A DNA stretch of 64,000 bases from NCBI RefSeq assembly GCF_004134865.1, contig NZ_SDPO01000003.1, forward strand, positions 620,001 through 684,000, read 5' to 3'. Below are positions 11,004 through 18,872 of this stretch, piece after piece. The stretch is from Agromyces fucosus (GTDB lineage Bacteria; Actinomycetota; Actinomycetes; Actinomycetales; Microbacteriaceae). Both the position numbers and the translations under genes were made by a program. The notes beneath the pieces are model-generated. The model did no database searches. It was not told where the DNA came from and saw nothing but the letters and a program-made list of their open reading frames with translations. Every line of letters starts with the position of its first letter. The stretch's first letter is position 1.

Positions 11004-11507
11004 ATGACCGAGTTCCACGTGCGCCGCGCGCGCACGAACGATGTGCCGAAGATCATCGAGCTGGTGGAGCCACTCGTGCAGCGACGCATCCTGCTCGGCA
11101 AGGAGCGCGTCGACCTCTACGGCGCCGTGCAGGAGTTCCGCGTGGCGGAGGCCCCCGACGGCCGTCTCGTCGGCGCCGGCGCGCTGCACGTCATGTGGGA
11201 GGACCTCGGCGAGGTGCGCACGCTCGCGGTCGACGATGCGTGGCTCGGCCACGGCGTCGGCCATGCCCTGCTCGCGGCACTCGAGCAGGAGGCCCGTGAG
11301 CTCGGCCTCTCGCGGCTGTTCTGCCTGACCTTCGAGACCGGGTTCTTCGGCCGCCACGGCTTCGTCGACATGGGCTCCGAGACGGTCGACCCCTCGGTGT
11401 ACGCCGAGCTCGTACGGTCGAACGACGAGGGCGTCGCCGAGTTCCTCGATCTCGCGCGGGTGAAGCAGAACACGCTCGGGAACACGCGCATGCTGAAGCA
11501 TCTCTGA
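11004..11507 (+). CDS. GNAT acetyltransferase, amino-acid N-acetyltransferase (ArgA/Rv2747-like)
   Basis: 167 residues starting MTEFHVRRARTNDVPKI. It is a GNAT fold with the acetyl-CoA loop in DAWLGHGVGHALL and the later LFCLTFETGFFGRHGF. Length and motifs match the small actinobacterial N-acetylglutamate synthases typified by M. tuberculosis Rv2747, which make the first arginine-pathway intermediate from glutamate or glutamine. TACGAT lies 6 nt before the ATG without a Shine-Dalgarno sequence, so the gene is probably leaderless; the frame is open further upstream but into the clpC terminator. Substrate assignment is by resemblance only. Confidence 0.82.
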   Translation: MTEFHVRRARTNDVPKIIELVEPLVQRRILLGKERVDLYGAVQEFRVAEAPDGRLVGAGALHVMWEDLGEVRTLAVDDAWLGHGVGHALLAALEQEARELGLSRLFCLTFETGFFGRHGFVDMGSETVDPSVYAELVRSNDEGVAEFLDLARVKQNTLGNTRMLKHL

Positions 11508-11660
11508 CGAGCGGCGACAGCTCGATCCGAGGGATCCGCGTCACGGCCGATCCGAAACGGTCCGACCCGAGCTGAGCGAGCGCTGGGACGTCGCTGAGAC
11601 GAGATGCGGCACGCCGGGCGGATGCCGGGGGCGCGCCCGTCCCGGCCGTACCCTGTGTGC

Positions 11661-12287
11661 ATGTCGACGAACACACCGACCGGGCGGCAGTCACCGCAGG
11701 TGTACCGTCGTCGCCGCATCGTCGTACTCATCGGCCTGCTCGCGGTGATCATCGCGATCGTGCTCGTCATCGTTCGGCCGGGGGCCAGCCAGGGCGAGGA
11801 GCCCGTCGCCTCGCCGAGCGCTGAGCCGTCGTCGGCACCCGAGACGACCTCGATCCCGACGGAACCCACCGCGGCAGACGGGGACCCGTGCGCCCCCGAG
11901 AAGATCCTGGTCGAGGCCGTCACCGACAAGTCGTCGTACGAGCCGGGGGAGTCGCCGCAACTCTCGGTCACGATCACCAACACCGGCAAGAACGTGTGCG
12001 TGCTGAACGCCGGCACGAAGGCGCAGGTCTTCACCGTCACGAGCGGATCCGAGCAGTACTGGACGTCGACGGACTGCCAGGTCGACGCGATCGACGCCGA
12101 GGTCTCGTTGACGCCCGGCACCCCGGTCAGCTCGAGCGTGCCCATCATCTGGGATCGCACGTACTCGACGCCGGAAACGTGCACCGGCGCCCGCGAGACG
12201 GTGCCGGCGGGCGGCGCCTCGTACCACCTCGCGGTGACGGTCGATGGCTTCGCCTCGGCCGAGCAGAAGCAGTTCCTGCTCTACTGA
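11661..12287 (+). CDS. Membrane-anchored extracytoplasmic protein of unknown function
   Basis: 208 residues: a basic N-terminus (VYRRRR), one membrane helix (about residues 21-38), a Pro/Ser/Glu-rich linker and an Ig-like outer domain (YEPGESPQLSVTITNTG). Four Cys in the outer domain could form disulphides. TACCCT lies 6 nt before the ATG, suggesting a leaderless transcript. The 3' end overlaps the convergent gene by 7 nt. No specific function is recognised. Confidence 0.75.
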   Translation: MSTNTPTGRQSPQVYRRRRIVVLIGLLAVIIAIVLVIVRPGASQGEEPVASPSAEPSSAPETTSIPTEPTAADGDPCAPEKILVEAVTDKSSYEPGESPQLSVTITNTGKNVCVLNAGTKAQVFTVTSGSEQYWTSTDCQVDAIDAEVSLTPGTPVSSSVPIIWDRTYSTPETCTGARETVPAGGASYHLAVTVDGFASAEQKQFLLY

Positions 12288-12592
12288 GTGGCGCCCGTGC
12301 CGCTGCGCGGAGGACCTCCGCCCTGCCGGCCGTGCGGGTAGCCGGCGAACGCCTGCGTCGAGCCCGCGGGCGGGTCGAAGCGCACGAGCGCATTGGCCGC
12401 CTCGAGTGATGGCGCCGACGACATGAGCTTCTGGTCGGCCGGGTCGAGCGCCCACTTCACGACGAGGTAGACATCGCCGCGCTTCACGTCGCGGTAGCGG
12501 CGGATGATGGCCTTCGGCACGGCCGGGTCGTTGCGCATGCACAACCAGGTGTCGCCGTCGAACCGGATCGGTTTCGGGAGGCTGCTGGTCAC
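12281..12592 (-). CDS. Small hypothetical protein
   Basis: 103 residues with a GTG start (VTSSLPKPIRFDGDTW) placed by an AAGGAG seven nucleotides upstream. It is soluble, and the C-terminus is Gly/Pro-rich and likely disordered. The phrase KRGDVYLVVKWALDPADQKLM marks a compact alpha/beta core. The family is not recognised. The TAG stop overlaps the end of the convergent membrane-anchored gene. Confidence 0.65.
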   Translation of the reverse strand: MTSSLPKPIRFDGDTWLCMRNDPAVPKAIIRRYRDVKRGDVYLVVKWALDPADQKLMSSAPSLEAANALVRFDPPAGSTQAFAGYPHGRQGGGPPRSGTGATQ

Positions 12593-12938
12593 TGGGCTCC
12601 TTCGGAGAGGAGCGCGCCGGCCCGCGCGGGATTGCTGATGGTACGAGCGCCGGCGACGTGGTCGCAGGCGGGAGTGCTTCGATGGTACGAGCGCCCGGCG
12701 ACACGGTCGCAGAGCAGGAAATCGGGTGAATGCGCCGGCGCCGTGGGGTCTACGAGAACGCCGTCGTCTTCGTCGACACCTCGGACCCTCACGGTCCGGC
12801 ACAGACATCATAGGCCGCTTTCCCCGGAACTCCGCATCCGGATTCGGCGGTGCCCTGAAGTCGTTGAACGGATGCCCCGGAGTGCGCCCTCGGCGGACGG
12901 AGGCGGGGCGCGAGGCATCCGCTCGGTACCCTTGAGGA
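12593..12938. other. Intergenic region of 346 bp without a gene
   Basis: It lies between two divergent genes. It contains an imperfect 30/31-bp direct repeat (12637-12666 and 12681-12711) and, at its right end, TACCCT (12927-12932) six nucleotides before the next ATG. No credible ORF was seen. Confidence 0.6.
12637..12711. repeat. Imperfect direct repeat pair
   Basis: Copies at 12637-12666 and 12681-12711 share GATGGTACGAGCGC and CGGCGAC..GGTCGCA, differing by one inserted base and a two-base change. Origin unknown. Confidence 0.7.
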
Positions 12939-13349
12939 ATGGCAGGAAAGGCACGACGGAAGCAGGCGGCGGAGCCCCTCGAGTTCCGCTCGCAGGCGCT
13001 CGCAGAGGCGCTCGAACGGCAGGACATCGCGGCGGTCGCGCTCGCGCTGCGCCACGGCAACACCGTGGTGCCGCTCGTGAAGCCGGGGCCCCGCGACAAG
13101 CCGCTCGACGGCGGCGAGGTGTGGACCTACCGCGACGCGAAGACCGGCGATGTCGCGCTGTTGCTCTTCAGCGACGCCGCCAACAAGCCCGAGAACCTGC
13201 CGCCTGCAGTGGGGTTGCAGAGCCCTGCGTGGCTGCGCAGCTTCCTGAAGCGGCACGAGTCGACGATCACCACGGTGTTCCTCGACATCGCGGGGCCGCA
13301 TCCGATGCAGGCGCCGCCGGCCGAGCTGCTCAAGGCACTCGAGGCGTAG
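12939..13349 (+). CDS. SseB-like hypothetical protein
   Basis: 136 residues. A basic N-terminal tail (MAGKARRKQAAEP) precedes an alpha/beta domain with NTVVPLVKPGP, a middle VALLLFSDAAN and a C-terminal VFLDIAGPHPMQAPPAELLKAL. This order recalls the SseB N-terminal domain, found in many actinobacterial proteins of unknown role. TACCCT sits 6 nt upstream of the ATG; a GAGG is also present, so it may be leaderless. The family call is tentative. Confidence 0.65.
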   Translation: MAGKARRKQAAEPLEFRSQALAEALERQDIAAVALALRHGNTVVPLVKPGPRDKPLDGGEVWTYRDAKTGDVALLLFSDAANKPENLPPAVGLQSPAWLRSFLKRHESTITTVFLDIAGPHPMQAPPAELLKALEA

Positions 13350-13391
13350 CCCGCGCCGGAGCCCGCCTCGGCACCGCTCGACCGCACGCGC

Positions 13392-13904
13392 TCAGCGCAA
13401 CTCGAACACCCGGATGCAGACCATGCCGGGCTCCGGCCTCGCCATGCCGATGAACTGACGTTCGGCGAGCCAGCGGTGTGCCGCGGCATCCGTCTGGAAG
13501 ACCGGCGCGGTCCGGTAGTAGAGCTCCTGCTCGGTGACCGGTTCACCGGCCGCCAGCCGCTGCTCGAGGTCGTCGGAGGCGACGTAGTACCCGCGATTCA
13601 CGACGTCGATCACCGTGCCGTCGTCGGCTTCGAGGAGGTACCGCGCATCGAGCTGCGTGACGTCGCCGCGCGCGATCCACCAGTCGCCGCCGCCGGGCAG
13701 CACGCGGCCGTTCAGCCGGGGGCCGACGACGGTTCCGCCCGTGATGGGCGTGAAGCCCAGCGCTTCGGATGTCCCGTGGCCGATGCGGCGCTCGAGGTCG
13801 ACCTCGACGCGCAGCTCGAAGACGAACTCGAGACTCGGCTCGAGCAGCGTGCTCATCGGGTCGCTCCGCGGGTGTCCGCTCGTGCGTTCGGCATGGTCGT
13901 TCAT
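13392..13904 (-). CDS. DUF3237 family protein
   Basis: 170 residues from the ATG at 13904, which has AAGGAG six nucleotides upstream; an internal ATG 16 codons on (MSTLLEPSLEFVFEL) is a second option. The domain runs LEFVFELRVEV...GGTVVGPRLNGRVLPGGGDWW...VDVVNRGYY, which fits DUF3237, a beta-barrel family without proven activity. It is divergent from the MerR-controlled operon. Confidence 0.85.
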   Translation of the reverse strand: MNDHAERTSGHPRSDPMSTLLEPSLEFVFELRVEVDLERRIGHGTSEALGFTPITGGTVVGPRLNGRVLPGGGDWWIARGDVTQLDARYLLEADDGTVIDVVNRGYYVASDDLEQRLAAGEPVTEQELYYRTAPVFQTDAAAHRWLAERQFIGMARPEPGMVCIRVFELR

Positions 13905-13979
13905 GGCGCTCCTTCGCGTCGCAGGCAACGCTCCACCGTATCGGCAGGGCGGGACTCCGAGCACCGATCGCGCGACCGC

Positions 13980-14011
13980 TTGACCCTGCACCATGGTTCA
14001 CCGTCGACACT
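13980..14011 (+). promoter_or_regulatory. MerR-type promoter with long spacer and central dyad
   Basis: TTGACC (13980-13985) and GACACT (14006-14011) are separated by 20 bp, longer than the normal 17. A 22-bp imperfect dyad centred on ACCATGGT (13983-14004) fills the spacer. This is the geometry of MerR-activated promoters. The -10 ends 6 nt before the ATG at 14018, so the mRNA is probably leaderless. The operon encodes a MerR protein, so autoregulation is likely. Confidence 0.65.
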
Positions 14012-14017
14012 GACGTG

Positions 14018-14461
14018 ATGACCACCACTTCAGTTCGCACACGCGCCACCATCGACGATTCCTACACCCCCGTTCGATGGGGCCGGGCGGGCGCCGTCTA
14101 CGACCTCATCGTCACCGTCGGGTTCGCAACGCCGTTCACCGCGCCCCTGCTGCTCGCGTTGACACGCCCCCTGCACGATGCGCTGGACCTGCCGGGTGCG
14201 CAAGTGCCAGAGCTGGACCCCGCCGCGCTCATGTTCACGAGCATGTTCGGAGCAGCCGTCACGATGTGGGCGATCGCACGCATCCTGCGGCCCGAAGCCC
14301 GATTCATCGCGATCGACACGGTCGGGCGCGCGGTGTTCTCGCTCTGGATGATCTGGGCACTGTTGAATGGGCAGAGCGCGACGATCGTCGTGTTCCTGAT
14401 CGGGGAGGTCACATGGTTCATCCTGCAGCTCAGCGGTCTGCTCCGACTGCGTCGCCACTGA
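14018..14461 (+). CDS. Four-helix membrane protein in MerR operon
   Basis: 147 residues with four hydrophobic segments (about 25-45, 65-83, 98-116 and 122-140) and a soluble N-terminus. No family-defining motif is recognised; DoxX-like membrane proteins have similar topology. It is the first gene behind the MerR-type promoter, and its last 49 bp overlap the MerR gene in another frame. A GTG immediately before the ATG (14015) is an alternative start. It is presumably the effector induced by the regulator. Confidence 0.75.
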   Translation: MTTTSVRTRATIDDSYTPVRWGRAGAVYDLIVTVGFATPFTAPLLLALTRPLHDALDLPGAQVPELDPAALMFTSMFGAAVTMWAIARILRPEARFIAIDTVGRAVFSLWMIWALLNGQSATIVVFLIGEVTWFILQLSGLLRLRRH

Positions 14462-14835
14462 CGACCGGCCCGCTCGCGGGCTCCTCGGGCGTCGCGGTGA
14501 GCACCCTGCGGTTCTACGAACGGCAGGGGCTCCTCTCGCCCGAGGGTCGCTCGAGTGGCGGCTATCGCCAGTACTCGCCCGACTCGGTGCGGAGGGTGCG
14601 GTTCATCCGCCGCGCCCAGGAGCTCGGGTTCACCCTGCGCGAGGTGCGCGAGGTGCTGGCGCTCTCCGATGAGCCCGAGCGCATCGTGCTCGACGACGTC
14701 GCGGATCAGGTCGCCGACAAGCTCACCGAGCTCGACCAGCGCATCGCCGACCTGCAGGGCGTGCGTGCAGCGCTCGCCCTGCTGGTCGAGTCGCCGGTGC
14801 ACCCGACGTGCCCGGTGATCGACGCCATCGCCTGA
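14413..14835 (+). CDS. MerR family transcriptional regulator
   Basis: 140 residues. The winged helix is diagnostic: GVAVSTLRFYERQGLLSPEGRSSGGYRQY, then VRRVRFIRRAQELGFTLREVREVL. A C-terminal coiled coil (DQRIADLQGVRAAL) provides dimerisation. The C-terminal HPTCPVID retains one Cys at the place where metal-sensing members have CxxC or CPLI-like motifs, so the ligand may be a metal or electrophile (inference). The ATG at 14413 has GGGAGG upstream and lies inside the preceding gene. Confidence 0.88.
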   Translation: MVHPAAQRSAPTASPLTTGPLAGSSGVAVSTLRFYERQGLLSPEGRSSGGYRQYSPDSVRRVRFIRRAQELGFTLREVREVLALSDEPERIVLDDVADQVADKLTELDQRIADLQGVRAALALLVESPVHPTCPVIDAIA

Positions 14836-14843
14836 CTGCGATG

Positions 14844-14901
14844 GTGGCCTGGCGGGCCGGAGGGGTCGCGGGGGTCGCCGGGCGGCCGCCAGACGGGCCA
14901 C
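14844..14901. terminator. Possible stem-loop between merR and radA
   Basis: GTGGCC (14844-14849) pairs with GGCCAC (14896-14901), and CTGGCGG (14849-14855) with CCGCCAG (14886-14892). It lies between convergent genes. There is no T-tract, so the call is weak. Confidence 0.35.
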
Positions 14902-14908
14902 GGTCCGC

Positions 14909-16273
14909 TCAGAAGGCGGCGTCGAGCTCTCGCTCGCGAGGGCCGGTTGCGGCCATCATGGCGCGCTGCACGGCTGCGTGAACGCTGCCGGCCTCGACGT
15001 CGAGGATCGTCGTATAACCGAGCCGCTTGGCCTCGGCGCCGCGCTGCTTGGCCGCCGTGACGGGGCGCACCTCGCCGGCGAGGCTGATCTCACCGAACGC
15101 CGCGAGCTCGTGCGGCACCGCACGGTCGCGCATGGCCGAGGCGATGGCGACGGCGATGGCGAGGTCGGCGCCGGGCTCGGCGAGCCGCACGCCGCCCACG
15201 GTCGAGACGTAGACGTCGTGCTCGCCGAGCGTCTTGAGCCCGGCCCGACGCTCGAGTACGGCGATGATCATGGCGACGCGTGACGGGTCGACCCCGTTCA
15301 CGACGCGCCGCGGCTGCGGCGCCTTCGTGGAGACCACGAGCGCCTGCACCTCGACCGGCAGCGCGCGCCGCCCCTCGAGGGCCACGGTGACGCACGTGCC
15401 GCTCACGGCACTGCGGCCACTCGACAGGAAGAGACCGGAGGGGTCGGGCACCTCGGCGATGCCCTCGCCGGTCATCTCGAAGCAGCCGACCTCATCGGTC
15501 GGGCCGAAGCGGTTCTTGAGGGCACGTACGAAGCGCAGGGCGGTCTGGCGGTCGCCCTCGAACTGGCACACGACGTCGACGAGGTGCTCGAGCAGGCGGG
15601 GGCCCGCGATCGAGCCGTCTTTCGTGACGTGGCCGACGAGCAGCACGGGCAGTTGCCGCTCCTTCGCGACCCTGATGAGCGTCGACGCGACCTCGCGCAC
15701 CTGGCTCGGCTGCCCGGGCAGGCCGTCGGAGAGGGAGGAGGAGACGGTCTGCACCGAGTCGACGATGAGCAGGGCCGGGCGGATCGCATCGACCTGCCCG
15801 AGGATCGTCGCGAGGTCGGTCTCGGCTGCCAGGAAGAGCTCACTCTGCAGCGCGCCGGTGCGCCCAGCGCGAAGGCGGACCTGGGCGACCGATTCCTCGG
15901 CCGTGACGTAGAGCACCCGCCGGCCGCCGGCGGCGACGCGCGCTGCCACCTCGAGGAGGAGCGTGGACTTGCCCACGCCGGGCTCGCCCGAGAGGAGGAT
16001 CGCGGCGCCCGCGACGATGCCGCCGCCGAGCACGCGGTCGAACTCGCCGATGCCGCTCGGCCGATGCGCGGCGTCTTCAGTCTGCACGTCGACGATCGAT
16101 CGCGCCATGCGCGCCTCACCGAGTTGCACGGCCTGCACCGCACGCACGATGCCCGTGGCCTCGGCCACGTCGACGACGGTGCCCCACTGCTGGCACTCAC
16201 CGCACCGCCCGGCCCACTTGAGGGTGCTCCAGCCGCACTCGGAACAGCGGAACGTGGAGGTGGAGCGGGCCAT
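14909..16273 (-). CDS. radA: DNA repair protein RadA
   Basis: 454 residues. N-terminal zinc finger CxxC...CxxC (CSECG and CGECQ, residues 10-27), RecA-like core with Walker A GEPGVGKS (96-103), the RadA signature KNRFG (about residue 250), and a C-terminal Lon-protease-like domain. It acts in branch migration and processing of recombination intermediates. The upstream GDSL gene ends 9 nt away, so cotranscription is possible. However, TAGTCT overlaps that gene's stop codon and lies 6 nt before the radA ATG, indicating an own leaderless promoter as well. Confidence 0.97.
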   Translation of the reverse strand: MARSTSTFRCSECGWSTLKWAGRCGECQQWGTVVDVAEATGIVRAVQAVQLGEARMARSIVDVQTEDAAHRPSGIGEFDRVLGGGIVAGAAILLSGEPGVGKSTLLLEVAARVAAGGRRVLYVTAEESVAQVRLRAGRTGALQSELFLAAETDLATILGQVDAIRPALLIVDSVQTVSSSLSDGLPGQPSQVREVASTLIRVAKERQLPVLLVGHVTKDGSIAGPRLLEHLVDVVCQFEGDRQTALRFVRALKNRFGPTDEVGCFEMTGEGIAEVPDPSGLFLSSGRSAVSGTCVTVALEGRRALPVEVQALVVSTKAPQPRRVVNGVDPSRVAMIIAVLERRAGLKTLGEHDVYVSTVGGVRLAEPGADLAIAVAIASAMRDRAVPHELAAFGEISLAGEVRPVTAAKQRGAEAKRLGYTTILDVEAGSVHAAVQRAMMAATGPRERELDAAF

Positions 16274-16282
16274 GCCCCGAGA

Positions 16283-17092
16283 CTAGCCGCGGCCGCCGAC
16301 AGTGAGCGCTCCGGCGCGCTCGCCGGCGCGCGACACGACGCGGGCGAGCCCGGGGCGGAAGGCCTCTGCCCACACCGCGTAGCCGTGATCGTTCGGGTGG
16401 AACATGTCGCGCGCGAACTGCGTCAGGATGCCGCGGAGCCCCTGGCGCCGGGTGGCCTCGTGGAGCGGCACGACGACGAGTCCGTGCTCGCGGGCGGCGG
16501 CGCGCAGCATCCGGTTCGCCTCGGCGACCTTGCGCTCGTTCTGCGGGAAGTAGAAGCACGGCAGGTCGGCGACGACGGCGTGCAGCGGCAGTTCGGCGAA
16601 GATCGAGCGGATGTTGCGATCGAATCGCACGGGATCCCACTCGGCGATGTCGTTCGCCCCGATCGAGACCGTGACCACGTCGGGCCGGAGGCTGCGGAGC
16701 TCTCGGAACCGCGGCAGCTGGTCGCGCACCGCGAGCGAGGTCGTCGCCCCCGAGACGCTGAGGTTCACGACGCGGATGCTGCGACCGGTCGTCTCGCGCA
16801 GCTCGTCGGCGATCTGGCCGACGTAGCTGCGGTCGGGTCGGGAGGCGCCGATGCCCTGGGCGGCGCTGTCGCCGATCGCGACGTAGAGCAGCTCGCCGTC
16901 GGCCTTCGCGTGGTCGCGCCACCACTTGGAGTGCACGGGCAGGGTCTCGTTCAGGGTCGAACGGTTCTCGCGCACCCGCTCGCGGAACGGACGCACGCCG
17001 TACGTGCCGAGCACGGTCGACGCGGCGAGCCGGGCGCCGGCGGTGAGGCTCTGGCGCGGGGCGTCAGCACGGGAGATGGGGGAGACGGTCAC
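16283..17092 (-). CDS. SGNH/GDSL hydrolase family protein
   Basis: 269 residues from the GTG at 17092. The SGNH blocks are visible: block I AIGDSAAQGIG (nucleophile Ser), block II Gly in VSGATTS, block III GANDIAEW, and block V DMFHPNDHGY with Asp and His. Such enzymes are esterases or lipases; the substrate is unknown. There is no classical signal peptide. The frame also opens at a GTG at 17113, but TACGTT lies exactly 6 nt before 17092, matching the leaderless pattern seen elsewhere. It is upstream of radA with a 9-nt gap. Confidence 0.85.
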   Translation of the reverse strand: MTVSPISRADAPRQSLTAGARLAASTVLGTYGVRPFRERVRENRSTLNETLPVHSKWWRDHAKADGELLYVAIGDSAAQGIGASRPDRSYVGQIADELRETTGRSIRVVNLSVSGATTSLAVRDQLPRFRELRSLRPDVVTVSIGANDIAEWDPVRFDRNIRSIFAELPLHAVVADLPCFYFPQNERKVAEANRMLRAAAREHGLVVVPLHEATRRQGLRGILTQFARDMFHPNDHGYAVWAEAFRPGLARVVSRAGERAGALTVGGRG

Positions 17093-17201
17093 GAGCAGAA
17101 CGTATTCCTGCACGCTTCACGTGAGCTGCATGCCGGCTGAGCGTCGGCTGAGGCATCCGCTCGTTTTTGTTCTTACGGCCTCGTCGTCTACGATTGTCCT
17201 C

Positions 17202-17291
17202 GGTACCGTGTCCGAGCGGCCGAAGGTGCAACTCTCGAAAAGTTGTGTGGGTGAAAGCCCACCGTGGGTTCAAATCCCACCGGTACCGCCA
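17202..17291 (+). tRNA. tRNA-Ser (anticodon CGA)
   Basis: A 90-nt cloverleaf with a 7-bp acceptor stem (GGTACCG with CGGTACC), an anticodon stem CAACT/AGTTG around CTCGAAA (anticodon CGA at 17236-17238), the long variable arm typical of serine tRNA, a GGTTCAAATC T-loop, and an encoded CCA end. It reads UCG codons. A terminator hairpin follows 2 nt later. Confidence 0.97.
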
Positions 17292-17293
17292 TG

Positions 17294-17321
17294 GAAAGCC
17301 CCTGACTCGTCAGGGGCTTTC
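17294..17321 (+). terminator. Terminator after tRNA-Ser
   Basis: Perfect 12-bp arms (17294-17305 and 17310-17321) with a CTCG loop, then a T-rich tail (TGCTTTTC). Confidence 0.88.
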
Positions 17322-17327
17322 TGCTTT

Positions 17328-17783
17328 TCAGGAGAAGGCCGTGGGCATCTCGCTGCCCGCTGCGCCGTCCTGCCAGACGATGGCGCTGATCCGCCAGCCG
17401 GCCGAGGTGCGCACGAAGTGCGTCGCCTTGCGGCCCCAGCCGTCTGCAGGCCCGCCATCGAGGGTGCCGGTCTTGCTGTACAGGCTCCAGCGCTGCGCGA
17501 TGTCCCCGAAGATCCGCGTGTCGGCGGTGATCTCCCGCTCGGAGAATCCCAGCAGACGCCCGCCGGTCAAGAGCGCCTCTCGCGGTTCGACGAAGCCCTC
17601 CACCTCGTACCGATTGATCGCCCCGTCCGAGGCGACCGCGACGATGGTGGCACCGGGAAGGAACAGCTGCCGAAGCTCTGCGAGATCGACCGGCTTCAGA
17701 TCCGACGAGGAGAACGCGGAGAAGAAGGCGAACGCGATCGAGTCGAGCTCGGTCTCATCCTGCGCCGGTTGGTGGATGGGCAT
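17328..17783 (-). CDS. NTF2-like / SnoaL-type domain protein
   Basis: 151 residues. It has the helical N-terminus (IAFAFFSAFSSSD), a central RYEVEGFVEPREALLTGG and a late beta-rich segment (WGRKATHFVRTSAGWRISAIVWQD), which fits the NTF2-like/DUF4440 fold. Members are small-molecule enzymes or binding proteins; no catalytic assignment is possible. GGAGG precedes the ATG. The convergent tRNA-Ser terminator lies just beyond the stop. Confidence 0.75.
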   Translation of the reverse strand: MPIHQPAQDETELDSIAFAFFSAFSSSDLKPVDLAELRQLFLPGATIVAVASDGAINRYEVEGFVEPREALLTGGRLLGFSEREITADTRIFGDIAQRWSLYSKTGTLDGGPADGWGRKATHFVRTSAGWRISAIVWQDGAAGSEMPTAFS

Positions 17784-17847
17784 TCGGCCTCCGATGTCGA
17801 CGCGGCATTCTCGCGGAGCAGTCGCTCAACGTGCGATCAGTAGCATA

Positions 17848-18216
17848 TTACCCGTCGGACGTCGGCAGGGCGCCCGCCTCCGCCTCTTCCCGCTCTTCGC
17901 GGGAATGCACGAGCTTCAGCCCGATGACGCACGCGATGATGCCGGCGAGGAAGAGCACCTTCAGCACACTCGCCGACTCGCCGCCGAAGGTGATCGCGTA
18001 GGTCACGGTGAGCGCGGCGCCGAGACCGGTCCAGACGGCGTAGGCGGTGCCGATCGGGATGCCGCGCATCGCGAAGGCGAGGCCCGCCATGCTCCCGACG
18101 AGTGCGACGAAGAAGACGATGGTGGGAACGAGGTTCGAGAACCCGTCCGAGTAGCCGAGGGCGGTCGCCCACACGGCCTCGAGCACGGCGCTGACGATGA
18201 GGACCGGCCAGTACAT
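17848..18216 (-). CDS. Small multidrug resistance (SMR) transporter subunit
   Basis: 122 residues with four membrane helices and the essential membrane Glu in SAVLEAVWATALG (about residue 13). GIPIGTAYAVWTG and the late VLFLAGIIACVIGLKL are SMR signatures. A charged tail (HSREEREEAEAG) extends beyond the usual 105-110 residues. It starts 1 nt after the stop of a second SMR gene, so the two probably form a heteromeric proton-coupled exporter of the EbrAB/YkkCD type, for cations or guanidinium-like compounds. Confidence 0.9.
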   Translation of the reverse strand: MYWPVLIVSAVLEAVWATALGYSDGFSNLVPTIVFFVALVGSMAGLAFAMRGIPIGTAYAVWTGLGAALTVTYAITFGGESASVLKVLFLAGIIACVIGLKLVHSREEREEAEAGALPTSDG

Positions 18217-18217
18217 G

Positions 18218-18538
18218 TCAGGCCTCCCCGACGATCTTCAGCCCGATGACGCATCCGATGATGCCGACGAGGAGCAGCACCTTGACGACGCTCGCACGCT
18301 CGCCGCCGAAGATCATCGCGTACGCGACGGTGAGGACGGCGCCGATGCCGACCCAGACCGCGTAGGCGGTGCCGACCGGGATAGTGGTCATCGCGAACGC
18401 GAGCCCGGCCATGCTGAGCACGAGCGCGACGACGAAGAGCGCCGTCGGCCAGGGGCGCCGGAAGTTCTTGGACGCGCCGAGCGCGGTCGCCCACACCGCC
18501 TCGAGCACGCCCGAGGCGATCAGGATCACCCAGTCCAT
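18218..18538 (-). CDS. Small multidrug resistance (SMR) transporter subunit
   Basis: 106 residues, four helices, essential Glu in ASGVLEAVWATALG (about residue 13), and the signatures TIPVGTAYAVWVG and VLLLVGIIGCVIGLKI. It is the first gene of the SMR pair; TGA is followed by C and the ATG of the second subunit. The ATG at 18538 is set by GGAGGG upstream; an earlier ATG 18 codons before lacks support. Tail charges differ between the two subunits, as in dual-topology pairs. Confidence 0.9.
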   Translation of the reverse strand: MDWVILIASGVLEAVWATALGASKNFRRPWPTALFVVALVLSMAGLAFAMTTIPVGTAYAVWVGIGAVLTVAYAMIFGGERASVVKVLLLVGIIGCVIGLKIVGEA

Positions 18539-18872
18539 CGCGGTCCCTCCCCGGCGGCCCGCAGCGGGCCACGGCGCCGTGCCCGAGAGCATAGACCTTC
18601 CGCTGCGCCGCGGACAGGAGATCCGATCGCTGAGAGTGCGCGTCGCGACGGCGGGCGATTGGGGGCTCAGCCGGGCCGTCGCGACGCGCGGAACCGCAGG
18701 GGGAACGGCTCGGCAACAGTCTGGCGCTCGTCATGAGCGGCGGCAACGATTCGAGACGGATGTCGCCGGTGCCCCCGCTCTCATGACGCAAGATGACGCA
18801 AGGCGGAGGAAACCCTCCGGGACCAGCCGTTCCGTCGCGGTCGATTCGGTCCTGGCGGCTCCGTGCCGCGGT
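18539..18872. other. Intergenic region of 334 bp with a long palindrome
   Basis: It lies upstream of the SMR pair and downstream of the helix-bundle gene (18873-19226). No credible gene was seen. It holds one strong inverted repeat (18638-18689). I looked for guanidine riboswitch features and did not find a convincing match. Confidence 0.55.
18638..18689. repeat. Perfect 15-bp inverted repeat
   Basis: GCGCGTCGCGACGGC (18638-18652) is perfectly complemented at 18675-18689 across a 22-nt loop. Each arm contains the 8-bp palindrome GTCGCGAC. It could terminate transcription from the right or bind a dimeric regulator. Confidence 0.85.

Noticed and set aside
16283..17113. GTG at 17113 as start of the GDSL gene
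   Set aside because: It has no ribosome-binding site, and the -10-like TACGTT would lie inside the gene, 6 nt before the preferred GTG at 17092.
18539..18872. Guanidine (ykkC or mini-ykkC) riboswitch upstream of the SMR pair
   Set aside because: ACGG strings occur, but they lie inside the palindrome arms and not in hairpin loops, and the conserved ykkC core was not found. A covariance-model scan would settle this.
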